Origin: Methylobacterium sp. Leaf108
Lineage (GTDB): Bacteria; Pseudomonadota; Alphaproteobacteria; Rhizobiales; Beijerinckiaceae
Direction of reading: 5' to 3'
Length of the DNA stretch: 64,000 nt
NCBI RefSeq assembly: GCF_001423265.1
Contig: NZ_LMND01000012.1
Location: forward strand, 7,501 to 71,500
How positions within the stretch are numbered: the stretch's first letter is position 1; each line of letters starts with the position of its first letter. This document shows, piece by piece, positions 41,721 through 52,627 of the stretch. Position numbers and translations under genes: made by a program. The notes under the pieces were generated by a model. That model had not been told where the DNA came from, searched no databases, and worked only from the letters and a program-made list of their open reading frames with translations.

Positions 41721-41828
41721 GGTGCCCCCTGTGCCAAGGCCGGATCGTTGCCGTTCCGAAATGGAACGCGACCCCTGCCGCTGCAGCCCATGTGGCAAAC
41801 CTAGCGCCGAACGCGCCCCGGCGCGTCG

Positions 41829-41844
41829 CTAACCGTGTGTTAAC
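41829..41844. promoter_or_regulatory. CtrA-type box upstream of rcdA
   Basis: CTAACCGTGTGTTAAC fits (C/T)TAA-N7-TTAAC, one base off the CtrA consensus TTAA-N7-TTAAC, 109 bases before the rcdA start codon. A palindromic TTAACGTTAA overlaps its right half at 41840-41849. No other strong signal is seen between it and rcdA. Confidence 0.55.
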
Positions 41845-41870
41845 GTTAAGGGACAGGGCGGGCGCCGGAC

Positions 41871-41899
41871 AAAAAAATGCCGCCTCGGGTGGGCGGCAT
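41871..41899 (-). terminator. Orphan intrinsic terminator on the minus strand
   Basis: Read on the minus strand: stem ATGCCGCC / GGCGGCAT with a 7-base loop, followed by seven T. No minus-strand protein gene lies upstream of it for the next kilobase, so it probably ends a non-coding transcript. Confidence 0.75.
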
Positions 41900-41970
41900 G
41901 TGTCGAGTCGTCAGGAGGCATCGCGCGAGCGGACCGGAAACCCCGTTCCACATCCAGAACCCTGGACGAC
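41871..41970 (-). ncRNA. Candidate small RNA between rcdA and rpmH
   Basis: An orphan minus-strand terminator (41871-41899) lies about 100 bases downstream of a TTAA-N7-TTAAC box at 41992-42006. A transcript initiated just after that box would be ~95-105 bases long and contain CCTCCTGACGA (minus strand of ~41908-41918), an anti-Shine-Dalgarno-like stretch common in alphaproteobacterial trans-acting small RNAs. The 5' end is a guess and the 3' end is well defined. No coding frame is present on this strand. Confidence 0.45.
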
Positions 41971-41991
41971 CCGATCGTGCCACCGGCATGG

Positions 41992-42006
41992 TTAACCGAG
42001 GGTTAA
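41992..42006. promoter_or_regulatory. CtrA box, full consensus
   Basis: TTAACCGAGGGTTAA matches TTAA-N7-TTAA exactly, and on the minus strand TTAA-N7-TTAAC. It lies in the 510-base rcdA-rpmH gap, so it could control the candidate small RNA (minus strand) or rpmH (plus strand, 225 bases away). Confidence 0.65.
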
Positions 42007-42230
42007 GGCCTCACCTGCGCGCTCGCCCGAAGGTTCCCGCGAGGGGTCCGCCGCCGGGGAAACGGAATTGACTTGAGCCCCCCCTTCCGCCATAAGCCGC
42101 GCCATCGCGACGCCGCGCCCCTTGTGGGCGCCCTTCGCGCTTGCAGACACATTCTTGGAGCGAGCCTCAGGATGTCGCGCGTGACCTTTCGGGTCCGCCG
42201 TCCCGGCTCTGTTCCGTCGGAGATCGCGCG

Positions 42231-42365
42231 ATGAAAAGAACCTACCAGCCCAGCAAGCTCGTGCGGAAGCGTCGTCACGGCTTTCGTGCGCGCATGGCCA
42301 CCGCCGGCGGCCGCAAGGTCATTGCCGCGCGCCGCGCTCACGGCCGCAAGAAGCTTTCGGCCTGA
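42231..42365 (+). CDS. rpmH: 50S ribosomal protein L34
   Basis: A 44-residue, strongly basic protein with the canonical [20 protein letters not shown] start and [13 protein letters not shown] end. It heads the conserved rpmH-rnpA-yidC-engB cluster. GGAG lies nine bases upstream of the ATG. Confidence 0.97.
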   Translation: MKRTYQPSKLVRKRRHGFRARMATAGGRKVIAARRAHGRKKLSA

Positions 42366-42476
42366 TCGACCGGTCGCGCCGTTGGACGACGGCGCATCGG
42401 CAGGATGATCAGCGTCCAGGATCGGCGGCTCGGGCTTGACCGGGCCGGAGCGTGTGCGGCCGAGGTCGAGCGAACC

Positions 42477-42989
42477 GTGTCGACGATCGAACGCCTGAAG
42501 AAGCGCTCCGATTTTCTCTCCGCTGCCGGCGGGCGCAGGTTTCATACCGACCGCATGACGGCACAGGGGATCCTGCGACCCAACCCCGATCCCGCCGGTC
42601 TGAGAATCGGCTTCACCGTCACCAAGCGGGTCGGACACGCCACCGAGCGCAATCGCATCAAACGACGCCTGCGCAGCGTGGTGGAGCAGGCTGCGCGCGA
42701 CCTGCCGGACGTTGCCGCCGACGTGGTCCTCGTGGCCCGCCGTCCGAGCCTGCACGCCCCCTTCGGTGTCCTCGTCGACGAACTGCGCCGCGCTGTAGGC
42801 GCCGTGACGAAACCGCGGTCCGCAATCCAGCCCGACACCGGCTCGGCCCGCCCTTCCCGGAGCGGATCCCGATCGCGCGGCCGGCCCACGGGCACCGCCC
42901 CATCCGATCTTTCGGCAAAGCCGGTCGATTCCTCGCCGCTGCCGCCCTCCCCTCCCGCCAACCTGTGTGACGGATCGACCGATGGGTAA
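42477..42989 (+). CDS. rnpA: Ribonuclease P protein component
   Basis: The protein subunit of RNase P, which helps the RNA subunit remove tRNA 5' leaders. [15 protein letters not shown] is the typical N-terminus, and the RNR motif is in [23 protein letters not shown] 42477 gives 170 residues and matches family starts; an in-frame ATG at 42405 would add 24 unusual residues. From about residue 110 there is a ~55-residue Ser/Pro/Arg-rich tail not found in the core family. The tail overlaps yidC by eight bases. Confidence 0.92.
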   Translation: MSTIERLKKRSDFLSAAGGRRFHTDRMTAQGILRPNPDPAGLRIGFTVTKRVGHATERNRIKRRLRSVVEQAARDLPDVAADVVLVARRPSLHAPFGVLVDELRRAVGAVTKPRSAIQPDTGSARPSRSGSRSRGRPTGTAPSDLSAKPVDSSPLPPSPPANLCDGSTDG

Positions 42990-44841
42990 TGACAAGACGA
43001 ACATGATCGTCGCGATCGCCCTGTCGCTGGCGGTCCTGCTCGGTTGGAACTACTTCATCGCCGCGCCGCGAGTGGAGCAGCAGCGCCAGGCGGCGCTGCT
43101 CGAGAAGGCGGCCCAGGGTCAGGCCGCGACCGGACAGGCCGGCGTCGACGGCGTCCCGACTCCGAGTCCCAAGGAGGGCCAGCCCTCCTCGCCGATCCCC
43201 GGCACCCTCGGCAGCCCGACACAGACGGTCGAATCGCGCGAGGCCGCCCTGGCGCGCTCGCCGCGCGTGCGCATCGAGACGCCGGCCCTGTCCGGCTCGG
43301 TGTCGCTCAAGGGCGGCCGCATCGACGACGTCCTGCTCAAGGGCTACCACGAGACCGTCGACGACAAGAGCCCGCGCATCGTGCTGCTGTCGCCCACCGG
43401 CAGCGCCAACCCCTATTTCGCCGAGTTCGGCTGGGTCGGCCAGAATGCCGGTCCTCTGCCCACCGGCGAGACCGTCTGGACCGCCGACGGCACCGTGCTG
43501 TCGCCCGGCACGCCCCTGACCCTGACCTTCGACAACGGCGCCGGCCTCGTCTTCAAGCGGGTCCTGACCGTCGACGACAAGTTCATGTTCACGGTGCGCG
43601 ACGAGGTCGAGAACAAGAGCGCCAACCCGGTCACGCTCTACCCCTACAGCCTCGTCTCGCGTTGGGGAAAGCCGCAGACGCAGGGGTTCTACGTCCTGCA
43701 CGAAGGCATGATCGGCGTGCTCGGCGGCGAAGGACTTCAGGAATATACTTACGACCACGTCGCCAAGGAGCCGCCCTACGGCAACGGCGGCACCAAGGGT
43801 AAGGCCTGGGCCAACGTGACCGGCGGCTTCGTCGGCATCACCGACAAGTATTGGGCCGCCGCCGCCATCCCCGACCAGGCGGAGGCCTACACCGGCGCCT
43901 TCACCGAGCGCACCGACGGGGCCACCAAGGTCTACCAGGCCAGCGTGCGCGGCGACGGCCGCACCATCGCACTGGGCGCGTCTCTGGGCGCGACCCAGCG
44001 CCTGTTCGCAGGCGCCAAGGAAGTCAACGCGATCACCACCTACGAGAAGGATCTCGGCATCAAGCAGTTCGATCTGATGATCGACTGGGGCTGGTTCCAC
44101 TTCATCACCAAGCCGATGTTCCGGGCTCTGGACTTCTTCTTCCACCTGTTCGGCAATTTCGGCGTCTCGATCCTGGTCGTGACCCTCCTGCTCAAGATCC
44201 TGTTCCTGCCCATCGCCAACAAGTCCTACAAGTCCATGGCCAAGATGAAGGCCGTGCAGCCCGAGATGCTCTCCATCCGCGAGCGCTACGGCGACGACAA
44301 GATGAAGCAGCAACAGGCGATGATGGAGCTGTACAAGAAGGAGAAGATCAACCCGGTCGCCGGCTGCTGGCCGGTGCTGATCCAGATCCCGGTGTTCTTC
44401 GCGCTCTACAAGGTCTTGTTCATCACCATCGAGATGCGGCACGCGCCGTTCTTCGGCTGGATCCAGGACCTGGCCGCGCCCGATCCGACGAGCCTTCTCA
44501 ACCTGTTCGGCCTGCTGCCCTACGCGGCACCGGACTTCGTCCACCTCGGCATCTGGCCCATCATCATGGGCATCACGATGTTCATCCAGATGAAGATGAA
44601 CCCCGCGCCGCCGGACCCGGTGCAGGCGCAGATCTTCACCTTCATGCCGATCGTGTTCACCTTCATGCTCGGCTCGTTCCCCGCCGGCCTGGTGATCTAC
44701 TGGGCCTGGAACAACACCCTCTCGGTGATCCAGCAGTACGTCATCATGCGCCAGAACGGGGTGAAGGTGGAGCTGTGGGACAACTTGAGCGGCATGGTGA
44801 AGAAGAAGCCCGCCGACAAGGTCCCGACCGTCAAAAGCTGA
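42982..44841 (+). CDS. yidC: Membrane protein insertase YidC
   Basis: A 619-residue insertase of the Oxa1 superfamily that inserts proteins in the inner membrane alone or with SecYEG. It has one N-terminal helix ([20 protein letters not shown]), a large periplasmic beta domain (~70-360), then the five-helix insertase core ([20 protein letters not shown], with the hydrophilic-groove Arg region [16 protein letters not shown]). ATG 42982 was chosen for the family start MGNDKTN; GTG 42967 is also in frame. No yidD gene is found between rnpA and yidC, although other bacteria often have it there. Confidence 0.95.
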   Translation: MGNDKTNMIVAIALSLAVLLGWNYFIAAPRVEQQRQAALLEKAAQGQAATGQAGVDGVPTPSPKEGQPSSPIPGTLGSPTQTVESREAALARSPRVRIETPALSGSVSLKGGRIDDVLLKGYHETVDDKSPRIVLLSPTGSANPYFAEFGWVGQNAGPLPTGETVWTADGTVLSPGTPLTLTFDNGAGLVFKRVLTVDDKFMFTVRDEVENKSANPVTLYPYSLVSRWGKPQTQGFYVLHEGMIGVLGGEGLQEYTYDHVAKEPPYGNGGTKGKAWANVTGGFVGITDKYWAAAAIPDQAEAYTGAFTERTDGATKVYQASVRGDGRTIALGASLGATQRLFAGAKEVNAITTYEKDLGIKQFDLMIDWGWFHFITKPMFRALDFFFHLFGNFGVSILVVTLLLKILFLPIANKSYKSMAKMKAVQPEMLSIRERYGDDKMKQQQAMMELYKKEKINPVAGCWPVLIQIPVFFALYKVLFITIEMRHAPFFGWIQDLAAPDPTSLLNLFGLLPYAAPDFVHLGIWPIIMGITMFIQMKMNPAPPDPVQAQIFTFMPIVFTFMLGSFPAGLVIYWAWNNTLSVIQQYVIMRQNGVKVELWDNLSGMVKKKPADKVPTVKS

Positions 44842-44897
44842 CCTTTCCGGTCGATGGAGGGGGCGAGCCTCATCCATCCACCTGCCGGAGCCGCACC

Positions 44898-45548
44898 ATG
44901 TCCCAAGAGAACGACGATGCGGCCCTCCTGGAATCGGGCCGCCTGCTGTTCGCAGGCGTGGCCGACTTCCTGTCCTCGGCGCCGACCGTCGCGGCGCTGC
45001 CGCCGATGAAGGGCGTCGAGATCGCCTTCGCCGGGCGATCGAACGTCGGCAAGTCGAGCCTCGTCAACGCGCTGACAGGCCGCAACACCCTGGCGCGGAC
45101 CTCGCACACGCCCGGCCGCACCCAGCAGCTCAACTTCTTCGACATCGGCGGACGGCTCACCCTCGTCGACATGCCCGGCTACGGCTACGCCAAGGTCGAG
45201 AAGGCCAAGGTCGAGGCCTGGACCGACCTGATCCACGACTACCTCAAGGGCCGGGCCAACCTCGCCCGCGTCTTCATGCTGATCGATTCGCGCCACGGGC
45301 TGAAGAGCATCGACACCGACGTCCTCGACGGCCTCGACAAGGCCGCGGTGAGCTACCAGATCGTCCTGACCAAGGGCGACGCCCTCAGGAAATCCGAGAT
45401 CGCGGCACGGATCGCGGGCGTGCAAGAGGCGCTGTCGAAGCGCCCGGCCGCCTACCCCGAGATCCTGATCACCTCGAGCCGCGACGACAGCGGCGTGCCG
45501 GAGCTGCGCGCCAGCGTGGCCCGCCTGCTCGCGGAGCGCGGCGCATGA
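44898..45548 (+). CDS. engB: Ribosome biogenesis GTP-binding protein (YihA/YsxC)
   Basis: A 216-residue TrmE-Era-like GTPase with G1 FAGRSNVGKSSLVNALTG, G2 in SHTPGRTQQLNFF, G3 DMPGYGYAKV and G4 TKGD. It takes part in assembly of the large ribosomal subunit. It follows yidC by 56 bases. Its stop overlaps the ATG of the DUF423 gene (ATGA). Confidence 0.94.
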   Translation: MSQENDDAALLESGRLLFAGVADFLSSAPTVAALPPMKGVEIAFAGRSNVGKSSLVNALTGRNTLARTSHTPGRTQQLNFFDIGGRLTLVDMPGYGYAKVEKAKVEAWTDLIHDYLKGRANLARVFMLIDSRHGLKSIDTDVLDGLDKAAVSYQIVLTKGDALRKSEIAARIAGVQEALSKRPAAYPEILITSSRDDSGVPELRASVARLLAERGA

Positions 45549-45922
45549 GGCTCGCGCTGCCGGACCGCATTCTGCTGGCACTCGGCGCGCTGGCGGGGCT
45601 GCTCGGGGTCGTCGCCAGCGCGGCGGCGGCCCATTCGGGTGGCGCGGAATCCCTCAAGACGGCGGCGCAGTTCCTGCTGTTCCATGCGCCCGTCGTGATC
45701 GGGCTCGTGGCGCTGAGCCAGAGCGGGGCCACCCATCGGCTCGTCACACGCTCGGCGGCCGTCGCCGTCGTGCTCGGGCTCGCGCTGTTCTGTGGCGATC
45801 TCGCCCTGCGTGCGCTCTACGGGACCCCGCTGTTTGCGATGGCGGCGCCTGCCGGCGGGATCGTGCTGATGCTGGCGTGGGCGACGGTCGGCGTGGCGGC
45901 GTTCGTTCCGGTGCGTGCGTGA
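45545..45922 (+). CDS. DUF423 family membrane protein
   Basis: A 125-residue protein with four transmembrane helices (ILLALGALAGLLGVVASAAA first, with the conserved AHSG). A FHAPVVIGLVALSQ helix and GDLALRALYGTPLFAMAAPAGGI complete the typical DUF423 pattern. The function of the family is unknown. The ATG overlaps the engB stop and its TGA overlaps the next GTG, so it is part of a coupled chain. Confidence 0.85.
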   Translation: MRLALPDRILLALGALAGLLGVVASAAAAHSGGAESLKTAAQFLLFHAPVVIGLVALSQSGATHRLVTRSAAVAVVLGLALFCGDLALRALYGTPLFAMAAPAGGIVLMLAWATVGVAAFVPVRA

Positions 45923-46155
45923 ACCACATTCCGAACGAGCAGACGAAACTCCTGGCGACGGCGCTTAACACGGCGGCGACATCCTGTTTTACCGTCGGCA
46001 TCGCGACCCCGATTGCGGGATACGTCTACAATCTCGGAAATCTGCAGACGACGCTGACCCCGTCGATTCTCGCGCTCGGTGTGCTCAGTTGGCTTTCGGC
46101 TGCCATCGTCCTACATCTTATCGCCAGACACGTATTGACGAGGCTTCTGTCATGA
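45919..46155 (+). CDS. Small two-helix membrane protein
   Basis: A 78-residue protein starting with GTG that overlaps the DUF423 stop (GTGA). EQTKLLATALNTAATSCFTV and a second hydrophobic helix (ILALGVLSWLSAAIVLHLIA) are apparent. The sequence resembles a family of unnamed small inner-membrane proteins of proteobacteria as I recall it, but I cannot name it. Base composition is a little lower in GC than in engB. It is coupled to the next small gene. Confidence 0.65.
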   Translation: MNHIPNEQTKLLATALNTAATSCFTVGIATPIAGYVYNLGNLQTTLTPSILALGVLSWLSAAIVLHLIARHVLTRLLS

Positions 46156-46337
46156 ACGGATTAGCCATCTTCGCCTTCGTCATCATGCCGATGATTGTCG
46201 TGACGATCGGGTACGTGGCGATGCGCCTTCACGACGCGTCGATCGATCGATACCTGAAGAACAATAGTTTGGATGGCAAGAATGCCTCCCCGCCTGCCCT
46301 CACCCCGGCATCACCGGCGGGTGATAGGTCAGCGTGA
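46152..46337 (+). CDS. Small single-helix membrane protein
   Basis: A 61-residue protein whose ATG overlaps the previous stop (ATGA). One transmembrane helix (AIFAFVIMPMIVVTIGYVAM) is followed by a polar tail. The final ~12 codons run antiparallel into the 3' end of the atoE-like gene (46300-46337), so the C-terminus may be a read-through tail. Evidence for it is the coupling and the helix only. Confidence 0.55.
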   Translation: MNGLAIFAFVIMPMIVVTIGYVAMRLHDASIDRYLKNNSLDGKNASPPALTPASPAGDRSA

Positions 46338-47748
46338 AGGCCAGCGCCCAGAGCAGGAACAGCACCACCGGCAGGTGGACGAGGAGTTGCAGGAAGCTGA
46401 AGCCGACGATATCGCGGGCCTTGAGGCCGAGGATGCCGAGAAGCGGCAGCATCCAGAACGGGTTGATGAGGTTGGGCAGGGCTTCGGCCGCGTTGTAGAC
46501 CATCACCGCCCAGCCGAGGTGCACCTGAAGCTCGTTGGCCGCCTGCATCACGTAGGGCGCTTCCAGGAGCCACTTGCCGCCGCCCGACGGCACAAAGAAG
46601 CCGAGCACCGCCGAGTAGACGCCCATGGAGATCGGGAAGCTGCCGGTGGTGTTCAGGCTCACGAAGGCATGCGTGATCACGTCCGACACCGAGGTGCCGG
46701 CGGCGTTCTTGGCCCCGGTCAGCATGGCGCTGATGGCGGCGTAGAGCGGGAACTGGATCAGGATGCCGGCGGTGGCCGGGACCGATTTGGCGACCGCACG
46801 CAGGAAGCGGATCGGCCGCCAGTGCAGCAGCAGGCCGAGGGTGATGAAGATCAGGTTGTAGGTGTTGAGGTTCGAGATCGCGGTGATCCAGGACTGGCGC
46901 GAGAACTCCTGCCAGATCCAGCCCGCCGCCAGGATCACGAGCAGGATGTTGAGGATCGGCCAATGCTCCAGCCGTTCGCCGGGCTGGGAGGGAGCCTCGA
47001 TCGTCTCTTCCTCGCGGGCGACGTCGATTCCCAGGTCCTGCGCCGTCACGGCGGTGTCGCGACCCGGCGCCGAGGCGATGGCGATCACCACCGAGATCAC
47101 GAACAGGATCGCGGCCACCAGCATCGACTGCCACAAGAAGATGGTCTCGCTGAAGGGAATCACGCCGGTGATCGGCAGCAGGGACTTCGGCAGGCTGGCC
47201 GGGTTGGCCTGGAGCTGCGCGGCCGACGAACTGAGGCCCATGGCCCAGGTCGCCCCGAGGCCGAGGTAGGCCGCCGCCCCGGCGGCGCGGTAGTCCATCC
47301 GCAGTTCGGTGCGCCGGGCCAGCGCCCGGGCCAGCAGGCCGCCGAAGATCAGGCTCAGGCCCCAGCTCAGGAACGACGACAGCATCGTCGCCGCCGCCAC
47401 GAAGCCCACGGCGGCGGTACCGCTCTTGGGCACGCGGGCGAGGCGGTCGATCAATCTCTGCACCGGCGGCGCGGTGGCTACGACGTAGCCGCCGATGGTC
47501 ACGAAGGCCATCTGCATGGTGAAGGGGATCAGGCTCCAGAAGCCGTCGCCGAAGCTCCTGGCGATCGCCATGGGCGGGGCGCCGTTGGCCACCGCTCCCA
47601 GCGCGACGATCACCACCGCGATCGCCACGAAGACGAAGGCATCGGGAAACCAGCGCTCGGCCCAGGCGGTGAATCGGATGCCGAGTTGGGCGAGGGCACC
47701 ATCGGTGGCCGCACCTGCGGCGGTCCGCTTCGGGTCTGGCGATGGCAT
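46300..47748 (-). CDS. atoE: Short-chain fatty acid transporter (AtoE family)
   Basis: A 482-residue membrane protein with about 12 helices. Characteristic parts are RWFPDAFVFVAIAVVIVAL near the N-terminus, GDGFWSLIPFTMQMAFVTIGG, SFLSWGLSLIFGGLLA and FVPSGGGKWLLEAPYVMQAA. The family imports short-chain fatty acids such as acetoacetate or butyrate; in a methylotroph-like organism it may serve polyhydroxybutyrate-related compounds (inference). It is convergent with the small membrane gene chain and upstream is the clpB terminator. Confidence 0.9.
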   Translation of the reverse strand: MPSPDPKRTAAGAATDGALAQLGIRFTAWAERWFPDAFVFVAIAVVIVALGAVANGAPPMAIARSFGDGFWSLIPFTMQMAFVTIGGYVVATAPPVQRLIDRLARVPKSGTAAVGFVAAATMLSSFLSWGLSLIFGGLLARALARRTELRMDYRAAGAAAYLGLGATWAMGLSSSAAQLQANPASLPKSLLPITGVIPFSETIFLWQSMLVAAILFVISVVIAIASAPGRDTAVTAQDLGIDVAREEETIEAPSQPGERLEHWPILNILLVILAAGWIWQEFSRQSWITAISNLNTYNLIFITLGLLLHWRPIRFLRAVAKSVPATAGILIQFPLYAAISAMLTGAKNAAGTSVSDVITHAFVSLNTTGSFPISMGVYSAVLGFFVPSGGGKWLLEAPYVMQAANELQVHLGWAVMVYNAAEALPNLINPFWMLPLLGILGLKARDIVGFSFLQLLVHLPVVLFLLWALAFTLTYHPPVMPG

Positions 47749-47899
47749 GGGTGGCCCCTCGTGTCGTGCCGGTCACGCGCTGCCGACGACGCGCCGGTGT
47801 CGCAAAAACGAGGGGCAGGCTCAACCCATGCTGGCGAATCGGTCCCGTCAAACGGACGCAATCGTCATGGATCGCAGGACATGGATCGCAGGACAAAGA

Positions 47900-47938
47900 A
47901 GGCCGCCGACCCCGGTGCAGGGTCGGCGGCCTCTTTTT
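47900..47938. terminator. Terminator between atoE and clpB
   Basis: A 13-bp stem (AGGCCGCCGACCC / GGGTCGGCGGCCT) with a short loop, followed on the plus strand by TCTTTTT and on the minus strand by TTCTTT. It lies just past the clpB stop and so ends clpB. Confidence 0.85.
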
Positions 47939-47951
47939 GGTCCAGCGAGCC

Positions 47952-50582
<2,631 letters not shown>

Positions 50583-50708
50583 GCCATCGTTCCCCGTCAT
50601 GAAGGACGTCAGGCTCGCCCGCCTCAGCAGCGCGGCCCCGTCACGACCCCGTCCTCCGGCTTTTCGCCGCGAGGGACCCCGGCACCCCATCGGCCGCCGG
50701 TGCACCGG

Positions 50709-50736
50709 ATGTGGTGTTGCAAATTCGCATCACAAG
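50709..50736 (-). promoter_or_regulatory. Possible RpoH promoter of clpB
   Basis: On the minus strand CTTGTGA is followed after 15 bases by CCACAT, roughly matching alphaproteobacterial heat-shock promoters (CTTGAAA-N-CCATAT). It is about 130 bases before the clpB start, in a 324-base region shared with the divergent MOSC gene. Several positions deviate, so this is only a candidate. Nothing else is seen in 50583-50906. Confidence 0.3.
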
Positions 50737-50906
50737 AGGAGACCGCGCGGAAAGGCGCGGCGGGATCGCGCCGGATGTCGGCTCGCGAAACCGCTGGGCA
50801 CGCCCGCCGAACCGGCGTAGCGACGGCCGCGGGGATCGCCACGGATCTTGCTACCGATGGTGCAACAGCAGCCAGCCCTTCTCACCGATCCCATCAGGTG
50901 CGCGCC

Positions 50907-51695
50907 ATGACCCCATCGACGTCCAAAACCGTCACGATCGCCAGCCTGTATCGCTATCCCGTCAAGGGCTTGAGCCCGGAGTCGCTGCACGAGGCCGTCC
51001 TGGAGCGGGACGGGTACTTTCCCCATGACCGCCTGTTCGCCATCGAGAACGGACCGTCGGGCTTCGATCCCGGACGCCCGGCCCACGAGCCCAAGATCAA
51101 GTTCCTGATGCTGATGCGCCACGAGGCCCTGGCGCGCCTGGCGACCCGGTACGAGCCGGCCACCGGCGTCCTCACCATCGCCCAGGAGGGGCGCGTCGCC
51201 GTGGAGGCGGACCTCGCCGCCCCGGAGGGGCGCCGGGCCGTCGAGGCCTTCATGGCGGGCTACCTGCCCGACGCCCTGCGGGGCGAGCCGCGCCTGCTGG
51301 CGGCGCCCGAGGGGTTCCGGTTCACCGACTCCCCGCGCGGCTACGTCTCGCTGCTCAACCTGGCGAGCGTGGCGGCCCTGGAGGACATGACCGGAGTGCC
51401 GGTCGATCCGCTGCGCTTCCGCGCCAACCTGCACCTGACCGGTCTCGCGCCGTGGGCAGAACTCGATCTCGTCGGCCGTGTCTTGAACGGTCCGAACGGC
51501 GTGGTCCTGCGGGTGATCAAGCGGACGGAGCGATGCGCCGCGACCAACGTCGATCCGGCCACCGGTATCCGAGACCTCACGATCCCGCGCACCCTCGACC
51601 GAAACCTCGGGCACACCGATTGCGGGGTCTATGCCGAGGTCCTGGCGGGTGGACGCATCGCCACCGGCGACGATGTCGTCCTCGCCGACGCCTGA
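50907..51695 (+). CDS. MOSC domain protein (YcbX/MOSC-N type)
   Basis: A 262-residue protein with an N-terminal MOSC_N beta-barrel (IASLYRYPVKGLSPESL) and a C-terminal MOSC domain: FRANLHLTGLAPWAELDLVG, then IKRTERCAATNVDPATG with the conserved Cys. The MOSC fold is related to the molybdenum-cofactor sulfurase C-terminus. Members reduce N-hydroxylated compounds or carry sulfur or molybdenum cofactor. It starts with ATG 50907, weak AGG upstream, and diverges from clpB. The substrate is unknown. Confidence 0.87.
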   Translation: MTPSTSKTVTIASLYRYPVKGLSPESLHEAVLERDGYFPHDRLFAIENGPSGFDPGRPAHEPKIKFLMLMRHEALARLATRYEPATGVLTIAQEGRVAVEADLAAPEGRRAVEAFMAGYLPDALRGEPRLLAAPEGFRFTDSPRGYVSLLNLASVAALEDMTGVPVDPLRFRANLHLTGLAPWAELDLVGRVLNGPNGVVLRVIKRTERCAATNVDPATGIRDLTIPRTLDRNLGHTDCGVYAEVLAGGRIATGDDVVLADA

Positions 51696-51725
51696 CCGCG
51701 TGACGGCCCGGATCGCCGAAGTCGA

Positions 51726-52001
51726 TCAGATGCCGTCGCGATGCACCAGGACGATGGCCGCGGCATAGCCGGCTCGGCGCAGGTGGCGCAGATCCGAGTG
51801 CCGGCGCTCGCAGGTGATCTTGAGGTAGCGCGATTCGCCGCCCGTCATGCCCGTGGAGGCGGCCACCGTCTGGCCCTGCATCAGGCATTCGATCGGCGTG
51901 CGGACCGGCGAGACGATGACGTCGAGGGCGGTGTCGCGGGAGCAGTCGCGGGCCAGCAGCGTACCGGCACAGACGAGGGCAACGGATAACAGTTCAGGCA
52001 T
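51726..52001 (-). CDS. Small exported protein of unknown function
   Basis: A 91-residue protein with a short signal-like segment (MPELLSVALVCAGTLLARDC), then DTALDVIVSPVRTPIECLMQ and ESRYLKITCERR, with three Cys in the mature part. Similar short secreted proteins are common in Hyphomicrobiales as far as I recall, but have no known role. The start is supported by AGGGG upstream. It is convergent with the MOSC gene. Confidence 0.7.
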   Translation of the reverse strand: MPELLSVALVCAGTLLARDCSRDTALDVIVSPVRTPIECLMQGQTVAASTGMTGGESRYLKITCERRHSDLRHLRRAGYAAAIVLVHRDGI

Positions 52002-52238
52002 GACGGACCCCTTTTTCGAAAGTGGCGAATAAGGTCCGCGGGTTTTGCTCTGGCGTCCGAGCGGCCGCGTGATCGTTGCCTTGGTCGTTCCCCTCGTGGT
52101 GACCCTGCTTCTTGTCGGTCGACCGTACGTTCCGGTCGAACCCGCATCTTGCATGGCGTGTGCCAGGGTCGTTCTTGGTGGTGGCCGTTCTTGGTGGTGG
52201 CAGGCGGCCCATGCACAGGTTGCAGGGTGCCGGCGATG

Positions 52239-52260
52239 GGGACGCCCGCGCGGGCGTCCC
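52239..52260 (-). terminator. Hairpin after the 69-residue ORF
   Basis: GGGACGCCCG / CGGGCGTCCC palindrome with a minimal loop, six bases beyond the stop of the minus-strand small gene. No T-run, so a Rho-assisted or weak terminator. Confidence 0.5.
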
Positions 52261-52266
52261 TCTCGG

Positions 52267-52476
52267 TCAGCCGCGCGGCGAGAGCCAGACCGGCTCGGGC
52301 AGGTCGCGGGGCAGCAGGGCCGCGACGGCGTCGAGATCGACGACGTAGCGTTCCGTGAGCAGACGCCAGACGTCGGCCTTGGTCTGGGCGAGGCCGGCGA
52401 TGTCGCCGAGCGCGGTGGCCAGGACCGAGGTCGCCGTGAGAACCGGGCGAGCGTGGGTGAGATCGGGGTTCAGCAT
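52267..52476 (-). CDS. Small hypothetical protein
   Basis: A 69-residue acidic, helical protein (SVLATALGDIAGLAQTKADV and RYVVDLDAVAALLPRDLPEP). AGGA lies about ten bases before the ATG and a hairpin follows the stop, both consistent with a real small gene. The family is not known to me. It is divergent from argB. Confidence 0.5.
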   Translation of the reverse strand: MLNPDLTHARPVLTATSVLATALGDIAGLAQTKADVWRLLTERYVVDLDAVAALLPRDLPEPVWLSPRG

Positions 52477-52522
52477 CGGCTCGTGATCCTGTCAGACACG
52501 ACCTGAGAGTGTGCCCGCACGG

Positions 52523-52537
52523 TTAATCGTCGGTTAC
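52523..52537. promoter_or_regulatory. CtrA-like box upstream of argB
   Basis: TTAATCGTCGGTTAC fits TTAA-N7-TTAC, one base short of the CtrA consensus, 91 bases before the argB start. It may be chance; the same pattern recurs near rcdA. Confidence 0.4.
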
Positions 52538-52627
52538 CGGCATAGTTTTCGGGGGCGGACGGGTTCGCAGGGGGCGTGGGCTGCGCTAGACCCCCTCCCG
52601 CCGTCACGCAGACCCCGAGTCGCCGCG

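Noticed and set aside
42658..44877. Long minus-strand frame over rnpA-yidC
   Set aside because: Antisense to well-supported yidC; His/Arg/Asp-rich composition typical of GC-driven shadows.
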